Shown: positions 34,508 to 42,820 of the stretch, in pieces
Numbering within the stretch: position 1 is the stretch's first letter
Layout of the letters: every line of letters begins with the position of its first letter
NCBI GenBank assembly: GCA_910585005.1
Contig: CAJUCN010000002.1
Span: 62,001 to 126,000 of the forward strand
From: an uncultured Lachnospiraceae bacterium
Lineage (GTDB): Bacteria; Bacillota; Clostridia; Lachnospirales; Lachnospiraceae
Direction: 5' to 3'
Length of the DNA: 64,000 bases
Position numbers and translations under genes: made by a program
Notes under the pieces: model-generated
Databases searched by the model: none
The model's input: the letters and a program-made list of their open reading frames with translations, nothing else
Told to the model about the DNA's origin: nothing

Positions 34508-35344
34508 TTCTTCCATATGTGCGGCATTTTCTAACTCACATGCCGTATAAGGCAGACAGGAAAAGGCAAGTCCATCCAGATCAAACCTTAAACTTCCCTG
34601 CCTTTTTTCCTTACAGGTATTGTCAAGTTCCGTGGTCCGGTATACCGTAACATTTTTTGTATCCATATGCATGCCGCAGTCCTGGGGCACCAGATAAGGG
34701 GTTACAGGCAACCCTTCAATTTCATATGTCCCCGCTTCTCCGCCAGCTTTTCTGTCCGGATAGGTTTCTCCTGACAGTCCCTCATAAACGTACCGGTCCG
34801 CACAGGTAGGCATGATCATTCTAAATCCAAATACTGGAAGTTCCGGCAATCCCGACTGCCCATGGTAGTGAACCTTCACCTCAATGGTGCCTTCGCCATT
34901 TACCTGATAAGCCACCTCCACCTGTGTTTTGGGAACGGTGATTGTTTCATAAATATAGGTGATCTCCAGTTCTCCTGCCTGCTCGCCGCCATAATATTTA
35001 TTATTTTCCGGAGCTAATGGCAATGGGATCTCTTTTCCGTCTACGCAGACCTTTCTGCCCACACAACGAATAAACAAATCTGCTGCCAGCCACATTCCGC
35101 TCCTTAATGGAAAACCGTTTCCCCTGTCATTATCAGTAGTTGCCCTCCAGAATGTGGGGCGGGGAGAGCGGTACAGCCATTCTTTTTCCTCAACCGCCAA
35201 AGACTCCATCCCCCCTGCTGCATAGGAAAAAATATAATGAAATTCTTTCCCCCCCGCGCTGCCGTGAACGCCCAGGGTTACATCCCCATACACCAATTGC
35301 AGCGCCTTTTGCCCGCCTGATGCCAGATTATTTGTGTAATCCAT
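34361..35344 (-). CDS. lacM: Beta-galactosidase small subunit LacM
   Basis: C-terminal subunit of a heterodimeric GH2 beta-galactosidase. The 327-residue protein begins MDYTNNLASGG and then LQLVYGDVTLGVHG, FHYIFSYAAGGMESL, KEWLYRSPRPTFWRATTDND, matching the LacM start and lactose-binding end domain of lactobacilli and Leuconostoc. It ends near GVGGIDSWGADVGEAYHV. It overlaps lacL by 17 bases, the same arrangement as in lactic acid bacteria, with GTGAGG seven bases before its ATG. The clean start, ribosome-binding site and overlap argue against a frameshifted lacZ. Its 3' end overlaps the DUF885 gene by 147 bases. Confidence 0.92.
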   Translation of the reverse strand: MDYTNNLASGGQKALQLVYGDVTLGVHGSAGGKEFHYIFSYAAGGMESLAVEEKEWLYRSPRPTFWRATTDNDRGNGFPLRSGMWLAADLFIRCVGRKVCVDGKEIPLPLAPENNKYYGGEQAGELEITYIYETITVPKTQVEVAYQVNGEGTIEVKVHYHGQSGLPELPVFGFRMIMPTCADRYVYEGLSGETYPDRKAGGEAGTYEIEGLPVTPYLVPQDCGMHMDTKNVTVYRTTELDNTCKEKRQGSLRFDLDGLAFSCLPYTACELENAAHMEELPPKRRTVLCIYAAVRGVGGIDSWGADVGEAYHVDGEKDISCTFRICI

Positions 35345-37250
35345 AATAATACCTCACTTCCTGCATTGCCGGCTTTTCCGTTCTGTCTGCAAACACGATT
35401 CCGTTACCCGAAAATTCATAATCGGAAGGCTTGTCGTCAAAATCCCCGCCGTAGCGAAGCGCCTTTTTTCCCGTAACCGGATCCTCCGCCAAGACTGCCT
35501 GATCAATAAAATCCCAGATAAAGCCACCCTGATACATTTCATATTCATCGATCAGCCGGATATATTCCTCCATCCCGCCTAGTGAGTTCCCCATATCATG
35601 CATATATTCACAGAGAATATATGGTTTTTTCGGATCATTTTCAAGATATTCACGAACCTTTTCCGGCGGGGCATACATGCAGCTTTCTACGTCGGATATG
35701 GCATCTTCATAAGCTCTGTTGTGGAATACGCCTTCATAGTGAACCAGCCTTCCATCCTTTTTTCCCTTGAAATAATCGTTCATTGCCTTAATATTATCTC
35801 CGGCATAAGACTCATTTCCAAGAGACCAAAATAAAACGGAAACATGGTTTTTAAAATATTCAAAATTACTGATTGCCCTGTCTAATACAACTTCTTTCCA
35901 TTCAGGAATCGATCCCGGCACATTCCATGACGGTTCTGATGAGCCTAATTTTTGCCAGGAACCATGAGACTCTAAGTTTGTTTCTGACATCATATAAATA
36001 CCGTTAATATCACACAATTCATACCACGGAATCTGATCCGGATAATGGCAGGTTCTTACCGCATTAATATGGTTCCTGTGAAAGCACCGGATATCCTCTT
36101 CCATTTCCTTAATCCCAATACATCTTCCGCCTTCTGCACTCCATTCATGACGGTTCACCCCATTTAGGATCAGCCTCTTTCCATTGAGATGAATAACTTT
36201 ATTTATGATTTCAAGCCTTCTAAAACCAACCTTATAAGGAACGATCTCTTCCAAATTTCCTTCTTCATCATACAGGCGGATCAAAAGCTGGTATAGATTT
36301 GGCTCATGATTATCCCAGGCGGATACAGGGCCAACTACACATTCCGGTATCCCAAGGGACAATTCTACATATTCTTCCTTTTCCTGGGCCGTGGCCTGTG
36401 CAATACTGATCTGCTGGTCAAAGATAGGTTTCCCCTCTGGGCAAGTAAGGGTAATATCCATCCGCCCCTTCCTACCATCCTTCACAGAAATCCTGAAATC
36501 CACACCAAAACTTCCCTGCTCTTCACCCAAAAGCTTTGGCTTGGCCCAGAAATCTTCCACATGCATGTCCGGCTTGGCATACAAAACTACATTTCTGTAA
36601 ATACCAAAAAAGCGGAAAAAATCCTGGTCTTCCAAAAAAGCCGCCGTACTCCTTTTATAGACTTCTACTGCCAGTAAATTCCCTTTTTCCTTAACATAAG
36701 GGGTCAAATCAAACTCCGCCGGCGTAAAGCTGTCCTCAGAATATCCCACAAAATGACCGTTCAGCCATAGATACATCCCTTGCTCTACACCTTCAAAACG
36801 GATACAAACCCTTTTTCCCCTAAGACCTTCCTCCAAATCAAATTCTTTTAGATAGGAACCCACCGGGTTGTACGCCGCCTCGCTGAACATCCCCTGCCAT
36901 TTTGCCTTTCCTTCAAGGCTGTAGGCCGGTCTTCTAAAATAATGCCCTTCCCATGGATACATGGTGTTAATATAATGAATCTTATCATACCCCGCCATTT
37001 CAATATGGCAAGGCACTTTCATCTCGTCAAAAGAGGAAGCGTCAAAATCTTCCTTAAAAAATTCTGCCGGGCGCTTTCCGGCACACGCTGAATAGCAAAA
37101 TTTCCATGTCCCATTTAAGGATTGGAACATAGAGCTTGCCCTTTTTTTCATTTCCTCCAAACTTCCAAAATGATCATGATCGCTATGCGCGGGAAGCCGG
37201 TTAACTTGGAAGATCTGTGGATCGTCCAGCCAGATAAGTTGTGGGTTCAT
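35328..37250 (-). CDS. lacL: Beta-galactosidase large subunit LacL
   Basis: Catalytic subunit of the GH2 heterodimer that hydrolyses lactose to glucose and galactose. The 640-residue protein starts MNPQLIWLDDPQIFQVNRLP, then the jelly-roll SLNGTWKF and INTMYPWEG, and the barrel with NGVNRHEWSAEGG, acid/base Glu in WSLGNESYAGDN (about 480) and nucleophile Glu in ILCEYMHDMGN (about 548). It stops after EVRYYYGLHK, where the LacM subunit takes over. The start at 37250 has AGGAG five bases upstream; an ATG at 37307 would add 19 unmatched residues and overlaps the -10 box. Confidence 0.95.
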   Translation of the reverse strand: MNPQLIWLDDPQIFQVNRLPAHSDHDHFGSLEEMKKRASSMFQSLNGTWKFCYSACAGKRPAEFFKEDFDASSFDEMKVPCHIEMAGYDKIHYINTMYPWEGHYFRRPAYSLEGKAKWQGMFSEAAYNPVGSYLKEFDLEEGLRGKRVCIRFEGVEQGMYLWLNGHFVGYSEDSFTPAEFDLTPYVKEKGNLLAVEVYKRSTAAFLEDQDFFRFFGIYRNVVLYAKPDMHVEDFWAKPKLLGEEQGSFGVDFRISVKDGRKGRMDITLTCPEGKPIFDQQISIAQATAQEKEEYVELSLGIPECVVGPVSAWDNHEPNLYQLLIRLYDEEGNLEEIVPYKVGFRRLEIINKVIHLNGKRLILNGVNRHEWSAEGGRCIGIKEMEEDIRCFHRNHINAVRTCHYPDQIPWYELCDINGIYMMSETNLESHGSWQKLGSSEPSWNVPGSIPEWKEVVLDRAISNFEYFKNHVSVLFWSLGNESYAGDNIKAMNDYFKGKKDGRLVHYEGVFHNRAYEDAISDVESCMYAPPEKVREYLENDPKKPYILCEYMHDMGNSLGGMEEYIRLIDEYEMYQGGFIWDFIDQAVLAEDPVTGKKALRYGGDFDDKPSDYEFSGNGIVFADRTEKPAMQEVRYYYGLHK

Positions 37251-37282
37251 TTTCTCTCCTAACATCATCTTGATTTCTTTTA

Positions 37283-37298
37283 CCGGAAAATATTCCGG
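37283..37298. promoter_or_regulatory. Palindrome in the lacL leader
   Basis: CCGGAA-AATA-TTCCGG, a perfect 6-bp inverted repeat, begins about 9 bases downstream of the -10 box, where a repressor operator is expected. Confidence 0.5.
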
Positions 37299-37306
37299 CA
37301 ATTTCA

Positions 37307-37335
37307 ATTATAAAAGATAACCTGTAAAATAACAA
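37307..37335 (-). promoter_or_regulatory. lacLM promoter
   Basis: Minus-strand TTGTTA (37335-37330), 17-base spacer, perfect TATAAT (37312-37307). Confidence 0.75.
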
Positions 37336-37345
37336 CTTATCTTTT
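37312..37345. promoter_or_regulatory. Inverted repeat spanning the lacLM -35 region
   Basis: AAAAGATAA (37312-37320) and TTATCTTTT (37337-37345) are exact reverse complements 16 bases apart and bracket the -35 box and spacer. Candidate operator. Confidence 0.5.
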
Positions 37346-37348
37346 CGC

Positions 37349-37999
37349 CTAATGCCATGCAGGCTCTCCTGCATACTTTAATACCTCATCCAATATGGCA
37401 CGGTATCCTTCCTCTTTTATATGCATACCTTCAATGGTATATTCCGCTTTTAGCCTGCCCTGTCCGTCTTTCAGGTTATCATTCACATCTATATACCTGG
37501 CATCCATGCGTTCTGCCAGCTTTTGCACTTCCCGGTTTGCCAGTGCAATTTTTTCATTGTTACGGATCTTCAGGCATGGCTTCATCTCTTCTGCTGCCGC
37601 TTCATAATTTATAGGATAATATGCCATCAGATATAATTCTGCTTCTGGAAGTTTTTCTTTTATCTGCGTTAAAATTGTCTCATAATTTTCAATCATCTGA
37701 GAGATTGGGATATCAGGATCGCTTAAATCATTTGTCCCAATGTTAATAAAAATGCGGGAAGGTTCCAATTCAAATATACAGATATCCAGGGATTCCAACA
37801 GATCCCCGGTTTTATATCCCCCTATACCACGGTTGTAAATCACATAAGGATTGTCCAATTCCTTCATAAATTTTTCAATAGGAAACATTTCCATGAGCGA
37901 GGAACCTGCAAAAACGATCTCCCCTTTTCGGACTGTTGCATTTTTTTGATGGTATTCCTTTAATTTTCTATCCCATTCCTCTTTTAATCCAGAACTCAT
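37349..37999 (-). CDS. SGNH/GDSL hydrolase
   Basis: A 216-residue single-domain esterase-like protein without signal peptide. Block I is FAGSSLMEMF, block II NRGIGGYKTGD, block III NIGTNDLSDPD. The block V region reads IEGMHIKEEGY, so the usual catalytic Asp three before the His is Glu here, an uncommon substitution. The start at 37999 has GGAGGAGG seven bases upstream. It precedes lacL on the same strand, but lacL has its own promoter. Substrate unknown; a deacetylase of sugars is plausible. Confidence 0.9.
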   Translation of the reverse strand: MSSGLKEEWDRKLKEYHQKNATVRKGEIVFAGSSLMEMFPIEKFMKELDNPYVIYNRGIGGYKTGDLLESLDICIFELEPSRIFINIGTNDLSDPDIPISQMIENYETILTQIKEKLPEAELYLMAYYPINYEAAAEEMKPCLKIRNNEKIALANREVQKLAERMDARYIDVNDNLKDGQGRLKAEYTIEGMHIKEEGYRAILDEVLKYAGEPAWH

Positions 38000-38101
38000 C
38001 TTTCCTCCTCCAATCATTTATTTTAATGATGCACTTTTCTTCAGTATATGTTACCATTATTTTATAGTCAACCGCCTGGCAAAAATCAAGGAGGATATCC
38101 A

Positions 38102-38908
38102 ATGAAGATCAAAGAAGTCATAGAATCCATTTTAAATTACCACCCTCAACTGGGCAATTCCATAACATGTGATGGATACCGGTGCGGAAATGAGCAGGAC
38201 GAAGTCACTGGCATTGTGACTACCTGTTGTGCATCAGTAGACGTTATCAGGCAGGCGATCCGTATGGGTGCAAACCTGATCATTTGCCATGAACCAGTAT
38301 TTTACTCTCATTACGACCCTACAGACTGGCTGGAAGGCAAAAACCACGTCTTTGATGCCAAGAAAAAACTATGTACAGAAAATGGGATCGCAATATGGCG
38401 TGATCATGACCATATCCATGCGCGCCACCCGGACGGAATCAACGAAGGAATCATGAAAGAACTGGGATGGGAGCAATACCTGATCGGAGACCCAGACCGG
38501 CCTTCCCATTTCCATATTCCCCAAACCACCGTCCGTACCCTGGCTCTGATGTTGAAAGAAAAAGTCCAGTTAAACGGAGTCCGAATAGTAGGCAATCTTG
38601 ATGCCCAGGTTTCCTATGTAATGCTATATTACCATATCCTGGCGAATGGAGATGATTTCATCCCTACTGAACTATTAAACCGGGATGATGTGGATGTCCT
38701 CATTCCCGGAGAAATGGTAGACTGGACCACTGCATCCTACGCCCGTGACGCCGGACAGCTTGGGATGAAAAAAGCAATCATCAATATCGGGCATTTTAAT
38801 ATGGAAGAGCTGGGAATGAAATATGCTGCTACCTGGATCAGTAAACTGATCAACAATTGCGTCCCCGTAACTTTTGTCCCCTCCGCAGATATGTATCAAT
38901 TCCTGTAA
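38102..38908 (+). CDS. Nif3-like dinuclear metal centre protein
   Basis: A 268-residue member of the Nif3/DUF34 (YqfO-like) family, which forms hexameric rings with a dinuclear metal site; a GTP cyclohydrolase-I-related or metal-chaperone role has been suggested for relatives but is not settled. Seen: DEVTGIVTTCCASVDVIRQA, LIICHEPVFYSHYD with metal-binding His, and WRDHDHIHARHPDGI. The start at 38102 has AAGGAGG seven bases upstream. It stands alone, divergent from the SGNH gene. Confidence 0.85.
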   Translation: MKIKEVIESILNYHPQLGNSITCDGYRCGNEQDEVTGIVTTCCASVDVIRQAIRMGANLIICHEPVFYSHYDPTDWLEGKNHVFDAKKKLCTENGIAIWRDHDHIHARHPDGINEGIMKELGWEQYLIGDPDRPSHFHIPQTTVRTLALMLKEKVQLNGVRIVGNLDAQVSYVMLYYHILANGDDFIPTELLNRDDVDVLIPGEMVDWTTASYARDAGQLGMKKAIINIGHFNMEELGMKYAATWISKLINNCVPVTFVPSADMYQFL

Positions 38909-38921
38909 GCACAATATCAAA

Positions 38922-38958
38922 TGCCGTATGAAACCACGAAAAGCGGTTTCATACGGCA
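38922..38958. terminator. Hairpin between convergent nif3-like and spmB genes
   Basis: A perfect 14-bp stem TGCCGTATGAAACC / GGTTTCATACGGCA with a 9-base loop. Its right arm covers the spmB stop codon. There is no T run on the plus side, so it may act mainly as an mRNA end-protecting structure. Confidence 0.6.
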
Positions 38959-39497
38959 ATCATTCCAGCCAGTACAATACTTGCAACGATTCCTGCCAGC
39001 GTGGAAAGCAATGCGCCAGTTAGGGTATGTCTCGTCTTTGTCACTTTTGCCGCCAAAAAATAAACGCTCATTGTATAAAAAATAGTCTCCGTACAGCTCA
39101 TCATAATGGATGTGATCAGGCCGATCAGCGAATCCGTACCATAATTTTTAAAAATATCCAAAACCAGCCCGGTAGCTGCAGAAGAAGAAAACATCTTAAT
39201 AAATGCAAGGGGCGCCAACTCTGCCGGAAAGCCCGCTTTTTCACTTAAGGGGCGGACAAGGTCTCCCAGAAAGGTAAGAAATCCCGATGCTCTAAGCACA
39301 CCCACTGCCGTCATCAATGCAACCAGCGTAGGCAGGATTCCAATCACGGTTTTTAAACCATCCTTTGCCCCTTTTACAAAATCTTCATAAACGTTGGTTT
39401 TGGCCGCAATACCATAAGCTACAATATAAAAAATAAGAACTGGTATGATAATATTAGAAACATTAGATAATACGGAAGTCATATACTGTAATCCCAT
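38949..39497 (-). CDS. spmB: Spore maturation protein SpmB
   Basis: A 182-residue membrane protein of the nucleoside-recognition (Gate) family needed for spore-core dehydration in Bacillus. It has five or so hydrophobic segments, with YEDFVKGAKDGLKTVIGILP, FRASG-like GVLRASGFLTFLG, and PLAFIKMFSSSAATGLVLD; the last region is diagnostic. The ATG at 39482 (MTSVLSNV) aligns better with Bacillus SpmB and may be the true start. SpmA, normally the adjacent partner, is absent from this window. Confidence 0.92.
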   Translation of the reverse strand: MGLQYMTSVLSNVSNIIIPVLIFYIVAYGIAAKTNVYEDFVKGAKDGLKTVIGILPTLVALMTAVGVLRASGFLTFLGDLVRPLSEKAGFPAELAPLAFIKMFSSSAATGLVLDIFKNYGTDSLIGLITSIMMSCTETIFYTMSVYFLAAKVTKTRHTLTGALLSTLAGIVASIVLAGMIAV

Positions 39498-39544
39498 GTT
39501 TTCGTATTTTTACAATATATGGCTTCCTCATTTAAAGTATTCTG

Positions 39545-41299
39545 TTATTCGATGATATGGACTGATGCCGCCCCTGTCAGTGCATCCCGCCTTGCATAAT
39601 CAAACAACACAAAGACAGGCCCCTCACATCTATCCATTTTCTTTTTTCCCTTGCTCTCCCATACCGGATAAGAAAATACTTCCATATGGGTCATTTTCAT
39701 AGTCTGCCTGGCGTGATAGGACGAATAGCTTTTCAAAAATTCCGGACATTCCTCTTCTTTACAGTAAAATTGCCATATCTGCTCTCTCCACGGTGAAAGA
39801 TCTTTGCCAAAGGTTGGTCTGCTCTTAGCTTTCTCCCGCAGGTAAAAATCAAATGTCAAAAGTTCCGCAAACAACTCTTCCTTTTCCGGCATTCTTTCCT
39901 GTACAAATTGAAGCAGAACCTGATAGCGGTAACTTCTCGCCGGAGAATTAAGAAAATAACCTTTTTCTCCATAATAAACTGCCAGTTCTTCAAACAAAGT
40001 AAAAGGAGACGCAAATTCTCTTTCAAGCACACCCAGCGTATGCACAAACTGATTGGAATTATAATACAGCTCTACCATTTCCTCAATCTGTTTCAGTTTT
40101 AAGATTTCCCCAAAAGAAATCCAGTTTGTATATAACACTTCATAAGGAGGTTTATGCCCGTATACAATGCCATAGACATCCGCCTGTTTCCAGATCGCCG
40201 TCCCCTTTAACACTTTCAAAAAACCAAGCTGCAATTGATGGGGCCTCATCCCATATACCTGGTCAAAAGACCGCCCAAAACTTTCATAATCCTCAAAAGG
40301 AAGCCCGGCAATCAAATCCAAATGAACATGGATATTGCCGCCATCCCGAATTTCCTTTACAGCTTCTGCAATTTGGGCAATATCCGTAGGACGGTTAATT
40401 TCCTTTAATGTAACCGCATTGGTAGTCTGGACACCAATCTCAAGCTGAATCAGTCCCGGTCTCATATTCTGAAACAATGCCAGTTCTTCCTGTCCTATCA
40501 GGTCTGCTGCCACCTCAAAATGAAAATTTGTAATTCCATTATCATTATTTGTAAGAAACTGCCAGATCTCCCTTGCACGGGTCCGGTCACAGTTAAATGT
40601 CCTGTCAATCAATTTCACCTGCGGTACTTTGTTATCCAGGAAAAATTGCAGCTCCTTTTTCACCATATCCAACTTCCGGAAACGCACCCGCTTGTCAATG
40701 GATGATAAGCAATAACTACACCGGAAAGGACATCCCCTGCTGCTCTCATAATAAATAATTTTATTGTCAAATTCCCGCAGATCATCATAGAGGAAAGGCA
40801 AAGAGCTAAAATCTACAAACTCTCTTGCCGCTGTCGCCCCCTGGGGAAGAACCAGTCCCGGAATCTCCCCTAAACTTAAATGTCTGCTCTTTATCTCAGG
40901 ATGCTCTTTTGCCACATAAAAAGACAGAAGTTCTTTAAAGGTTTCCTCACCTTCTCCCACCATAATTCCACGGACCATGGGATATTTTTTAAGGAGCTTT
41001 TCCGCCTCAAAAGACACTTCAGGACCACCCAGCCAGATATCCGTTCCAGGCAGTACCTTCGCAAGCTCCCATAAAAGTTCCTGTATGAAATGAAAATTCC
41101 AGATGTAACAGGAAAACCCTATTACATCCGGACGTTTCAAGTACAGATCGCCTAGCACTTCCTCCATTTGATTGTTGATGGTATATTCTTTCAGCGAAAC
41201 ATAGGGAGCAAGTTCCTTTCCTGCATATGCCCGGAGGCTGTAAATTGCAGGATTCGTATGAATGTATTTGGCGTTTACCGCCACCAGCAAAAATGTCAT
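39545..41299 (-). CDS. B12-binding radical SAM protein (DUF4080 type)
   Basis: A 584-residue enzyme. Residues 1 to about 150 form a Rossmann-like cobalamin-binding domain (GFSCYIWNFHFIQELL, WLGGPEVSFEAEKLL, MVGEGEETFKELL). The radical SAM barrel follows with the CxxxCxxC cluster motif SSRGCPFRCSYCLSS (about 190-204). The C-terminal 150 residues match DUF4080. It is 12 bases downstream of galT, so it ends the gal operon. Reaction unknown; relatives include methylthiotransferases and methylases, but no function can be assigned. Confidence 0.9.
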   Translation of the reverse strand: MTFLLVAVNAKYIHTNPAIYSLRAYAGKELAPYVSLKEYTINNQMEEVLGDLYLKRPDVIGFSCYIWNFHFIQELLWELAKVLPGTDIWLGGPEVSFEAEKLLKKYPMVRGIMVGEGEETFKELLSFYVAKEHPEIKSRHLSLGEIPGLVLPQGATAAREFVDFSSLPFLYDDLREFDNKIIYYESSRGCPFRCSYCLSSIDKRVRFRKLDMVKKELQFFLDNKVPQVKLIDRTFNCDRTRAREIWQFLTNNDNGITNFHFEVAADLIGQEELALFQNMRPGLIQLEIGVQTTNAVTLKEINRPTDIAQIAEAVKEIRDGGNIHVHLDLIAGLPFEDYESFGRSFDQVYGMRPHQLQLGFLKVLKGTAIWKQADVYGIVYGHKPPYEVLYTNWISFGEILKLKQIEEMVELYYNSNQFVHTLGVLEREFASPFTLFEELAVYYGEKGYFLNSPARSYRYQVLLQFVQERMPEKEELFAELLTFDFYLREKAKSRPTFGKDLSPWREQIWQFYCKEEECPEFLKSYSSYHARQTMKMTHMEVFSYPVWESKGKKKMDRCEGPVFVLFDYARRDALTGAASVHIIE

Positions 41300-41311
41300 A
41301 ATTTCTTTCCT

Positions 41312-42802
41312 TTAAAGATTTGCAATAAAACGGTCAAACGCTTCCTGCCCCTTAGCAGTTCTCTTATAGACACCTGCATCTTCCAATACCTGCATAAACA
41401 CAAGGCCGATTTCCCTTTGCAAAATCTCATCAATGTTTGCGCTGTCAATCTTATCGTATTTGCCTTTAAACTCATCTACCCAATCAGCATGCTTTTCAAG
41501 CAGCTCGCTGCCCCGAAGGTCATCTCCTGCAAGCATTGCTTCTTTCAATGCTTCCATCTCTTCCTTAAGACGTGCCGGAAGAACCGCCAGCCCCATTACT
41601 TCAATCAAGCCGATATTTTCTTTTTTAATATGATGGAGCCTGGCATGAGGATGATAAACGCCTAATGGATGCTCTTCGGTCGTGATATTGTTCCGAAGTA
41701 CCAGATCCAGCTCATAATCATCTCCTCTTTTTCTTGCTATCGGCGTGATTGTATTGTGGGGTTCCCCTTGTGTGTGTGCATAAATAAACGCCTCTTCGTC
41801 TGTATAATTTCTCCACTTCTCTAAAACCACGTCTGCAAGGGCTATGATCCGTTCCGTATCCGGGCTGCTTAGACGAATCACAGACATAGGCCACTTTACA
41901 ATTCCTGTCTTTACATCTTCAAATCCTTTTATGGAAAAGTTTCTCTCTACTGGCGCTTTTGCCATAGCAAACTCATAATTTCCGCCCTGAAAGTGGTCAT
42001 GACTTAAAATGGAGCCGCCCACGATAGGCAGGTCTGCATTGGATCCTACAAAGTAATGGGGAAACTGCTTTACAAAATCAAACAGCTTACAAAAGGCATT
42101 GTGATCAATCTTCATAGGAATATGTTTCCCGTTAAACACAATGCAATGCTCATTATAATATACATAAGGAGAATACTGAAATCCCCATGTATCGCCTTGG
42201 ATCGTCACAGGAATAATTCTATGATTCTGTCTTGCCGGATGGTTAATCCGCCCTGCATACCCTTCGTTTTCCCTGCAAAGAAGACATTTAGGATATCCGG
42301 ACTGTTTTGCCGTTTTGGCGGCAGCAATGGCTTTGGGGTCTTTTTCCGGCTTGGAAAGATTAATGGTAATATCTAATTCCCCATATTCCGTGTCGGCTAT
42401 CCACTTCCTGTCTTTTTGGATACGGTATCTTCTGATATAGTCAGAATCGCAGCTTAGTTTGTAATAAAAATCTGTTGCCTTTCTTGGATCCTTATCATAA
42501 AGATCCCTGAATTCTCTGATCACTTCACTGGGACGGGGCATCAGCATACTCATGATCTTCGTGTCAAACAAATCACGGTATCCTACACTGTTTTCTTTCA
42601 GAATGCCCTTTTCAAAAGCATAGTCAAGCATTCTTCCCAAAATACTCTCAAGATCCTCCTGCTGCTCCCCTGAAAAATCTTCCAACTCATCTAACTCAAA
42701 CAATTCCAACAGCTTATTTACGGTATAAATCTCATCCTCTTTGGGAACAAGCCCCGTTTTTATTCCGTAGGCAGTAAGCTGCCTGATATCCTCCTGTATC
42801 AT
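41312..42802 (-). CDS. galT: UDP-glucose-hexose-1-phosphate uridylyltransferase, Gram-positive type
   Basis: Leloir-pathway enzyme that swaps UMP between UDP-glucose and galactose-1-phosphate. The 496-residue length and sequence fit the GalT type II family (longer than the 350-residue E. coli form): YPKCLLCRENEGYAGR, IVFNGKHIPMKI, GGSILSHDHFQGGNYEFAM with the active-site His, and NNITTEEHPLGVYHPHARLHH. It follows galK by 18 bases. Confidence 0.97.
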   Translation of the reverse strand: MIQEDIRQLTAYGIKTGLVPKEDEIYTVNKLLELFELDELEDFSGEQQEDLESILGRMLDYAFEKGILKENSVGYRDLFDTKIMSMLMPRPSEVIREFRDLYDKDPRKATDFYYKLSCDSDYIRRYRIQKDRKWIADTEYGELDITINLSKPEKDPKAIAAAKTAKQSGYPKCLLCRENEGYAGRINHPARQNHRIIPVTIQGDTWGFQYSPYVYYNEHCIVFNGKHIPMKIDHNAFCKLFDFVKQFPHYFVGSNADLPIVGGSILSHDHFQGGNYEFAMAKAPVERNFSIKGFEDVKTGIVKWPMSVIRLSSPDTERIIALADVVLEKWRNYTDEEAFIYAHTQGEPHNTITPIARKRGDDYELDLVLRNNITTEEHPLGVYHPHARLHHIKKENIGLIEVMGLAVLPARLKEEMEALKEAMLAGDDLRGSELLEKHADWVDEFKGKYDKIDSANIDEILQREIGLVFMQVLEDAGVYKRTAKGQEAFDRFIANL

Positions 42803-42820
42803 AACCAGAAAACCTCCCTC

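Noticed and set aside
34361..37307. Reading the two GH2 genes as a frameshifted lacZ pseudogene
   Set aside because: The second gene has a clean start, GTGAGG ribosome-binding site, a LacM-like N-terminus and a 17-base overlap identical to the lactobacillus arrangement. It is not a broken gene.
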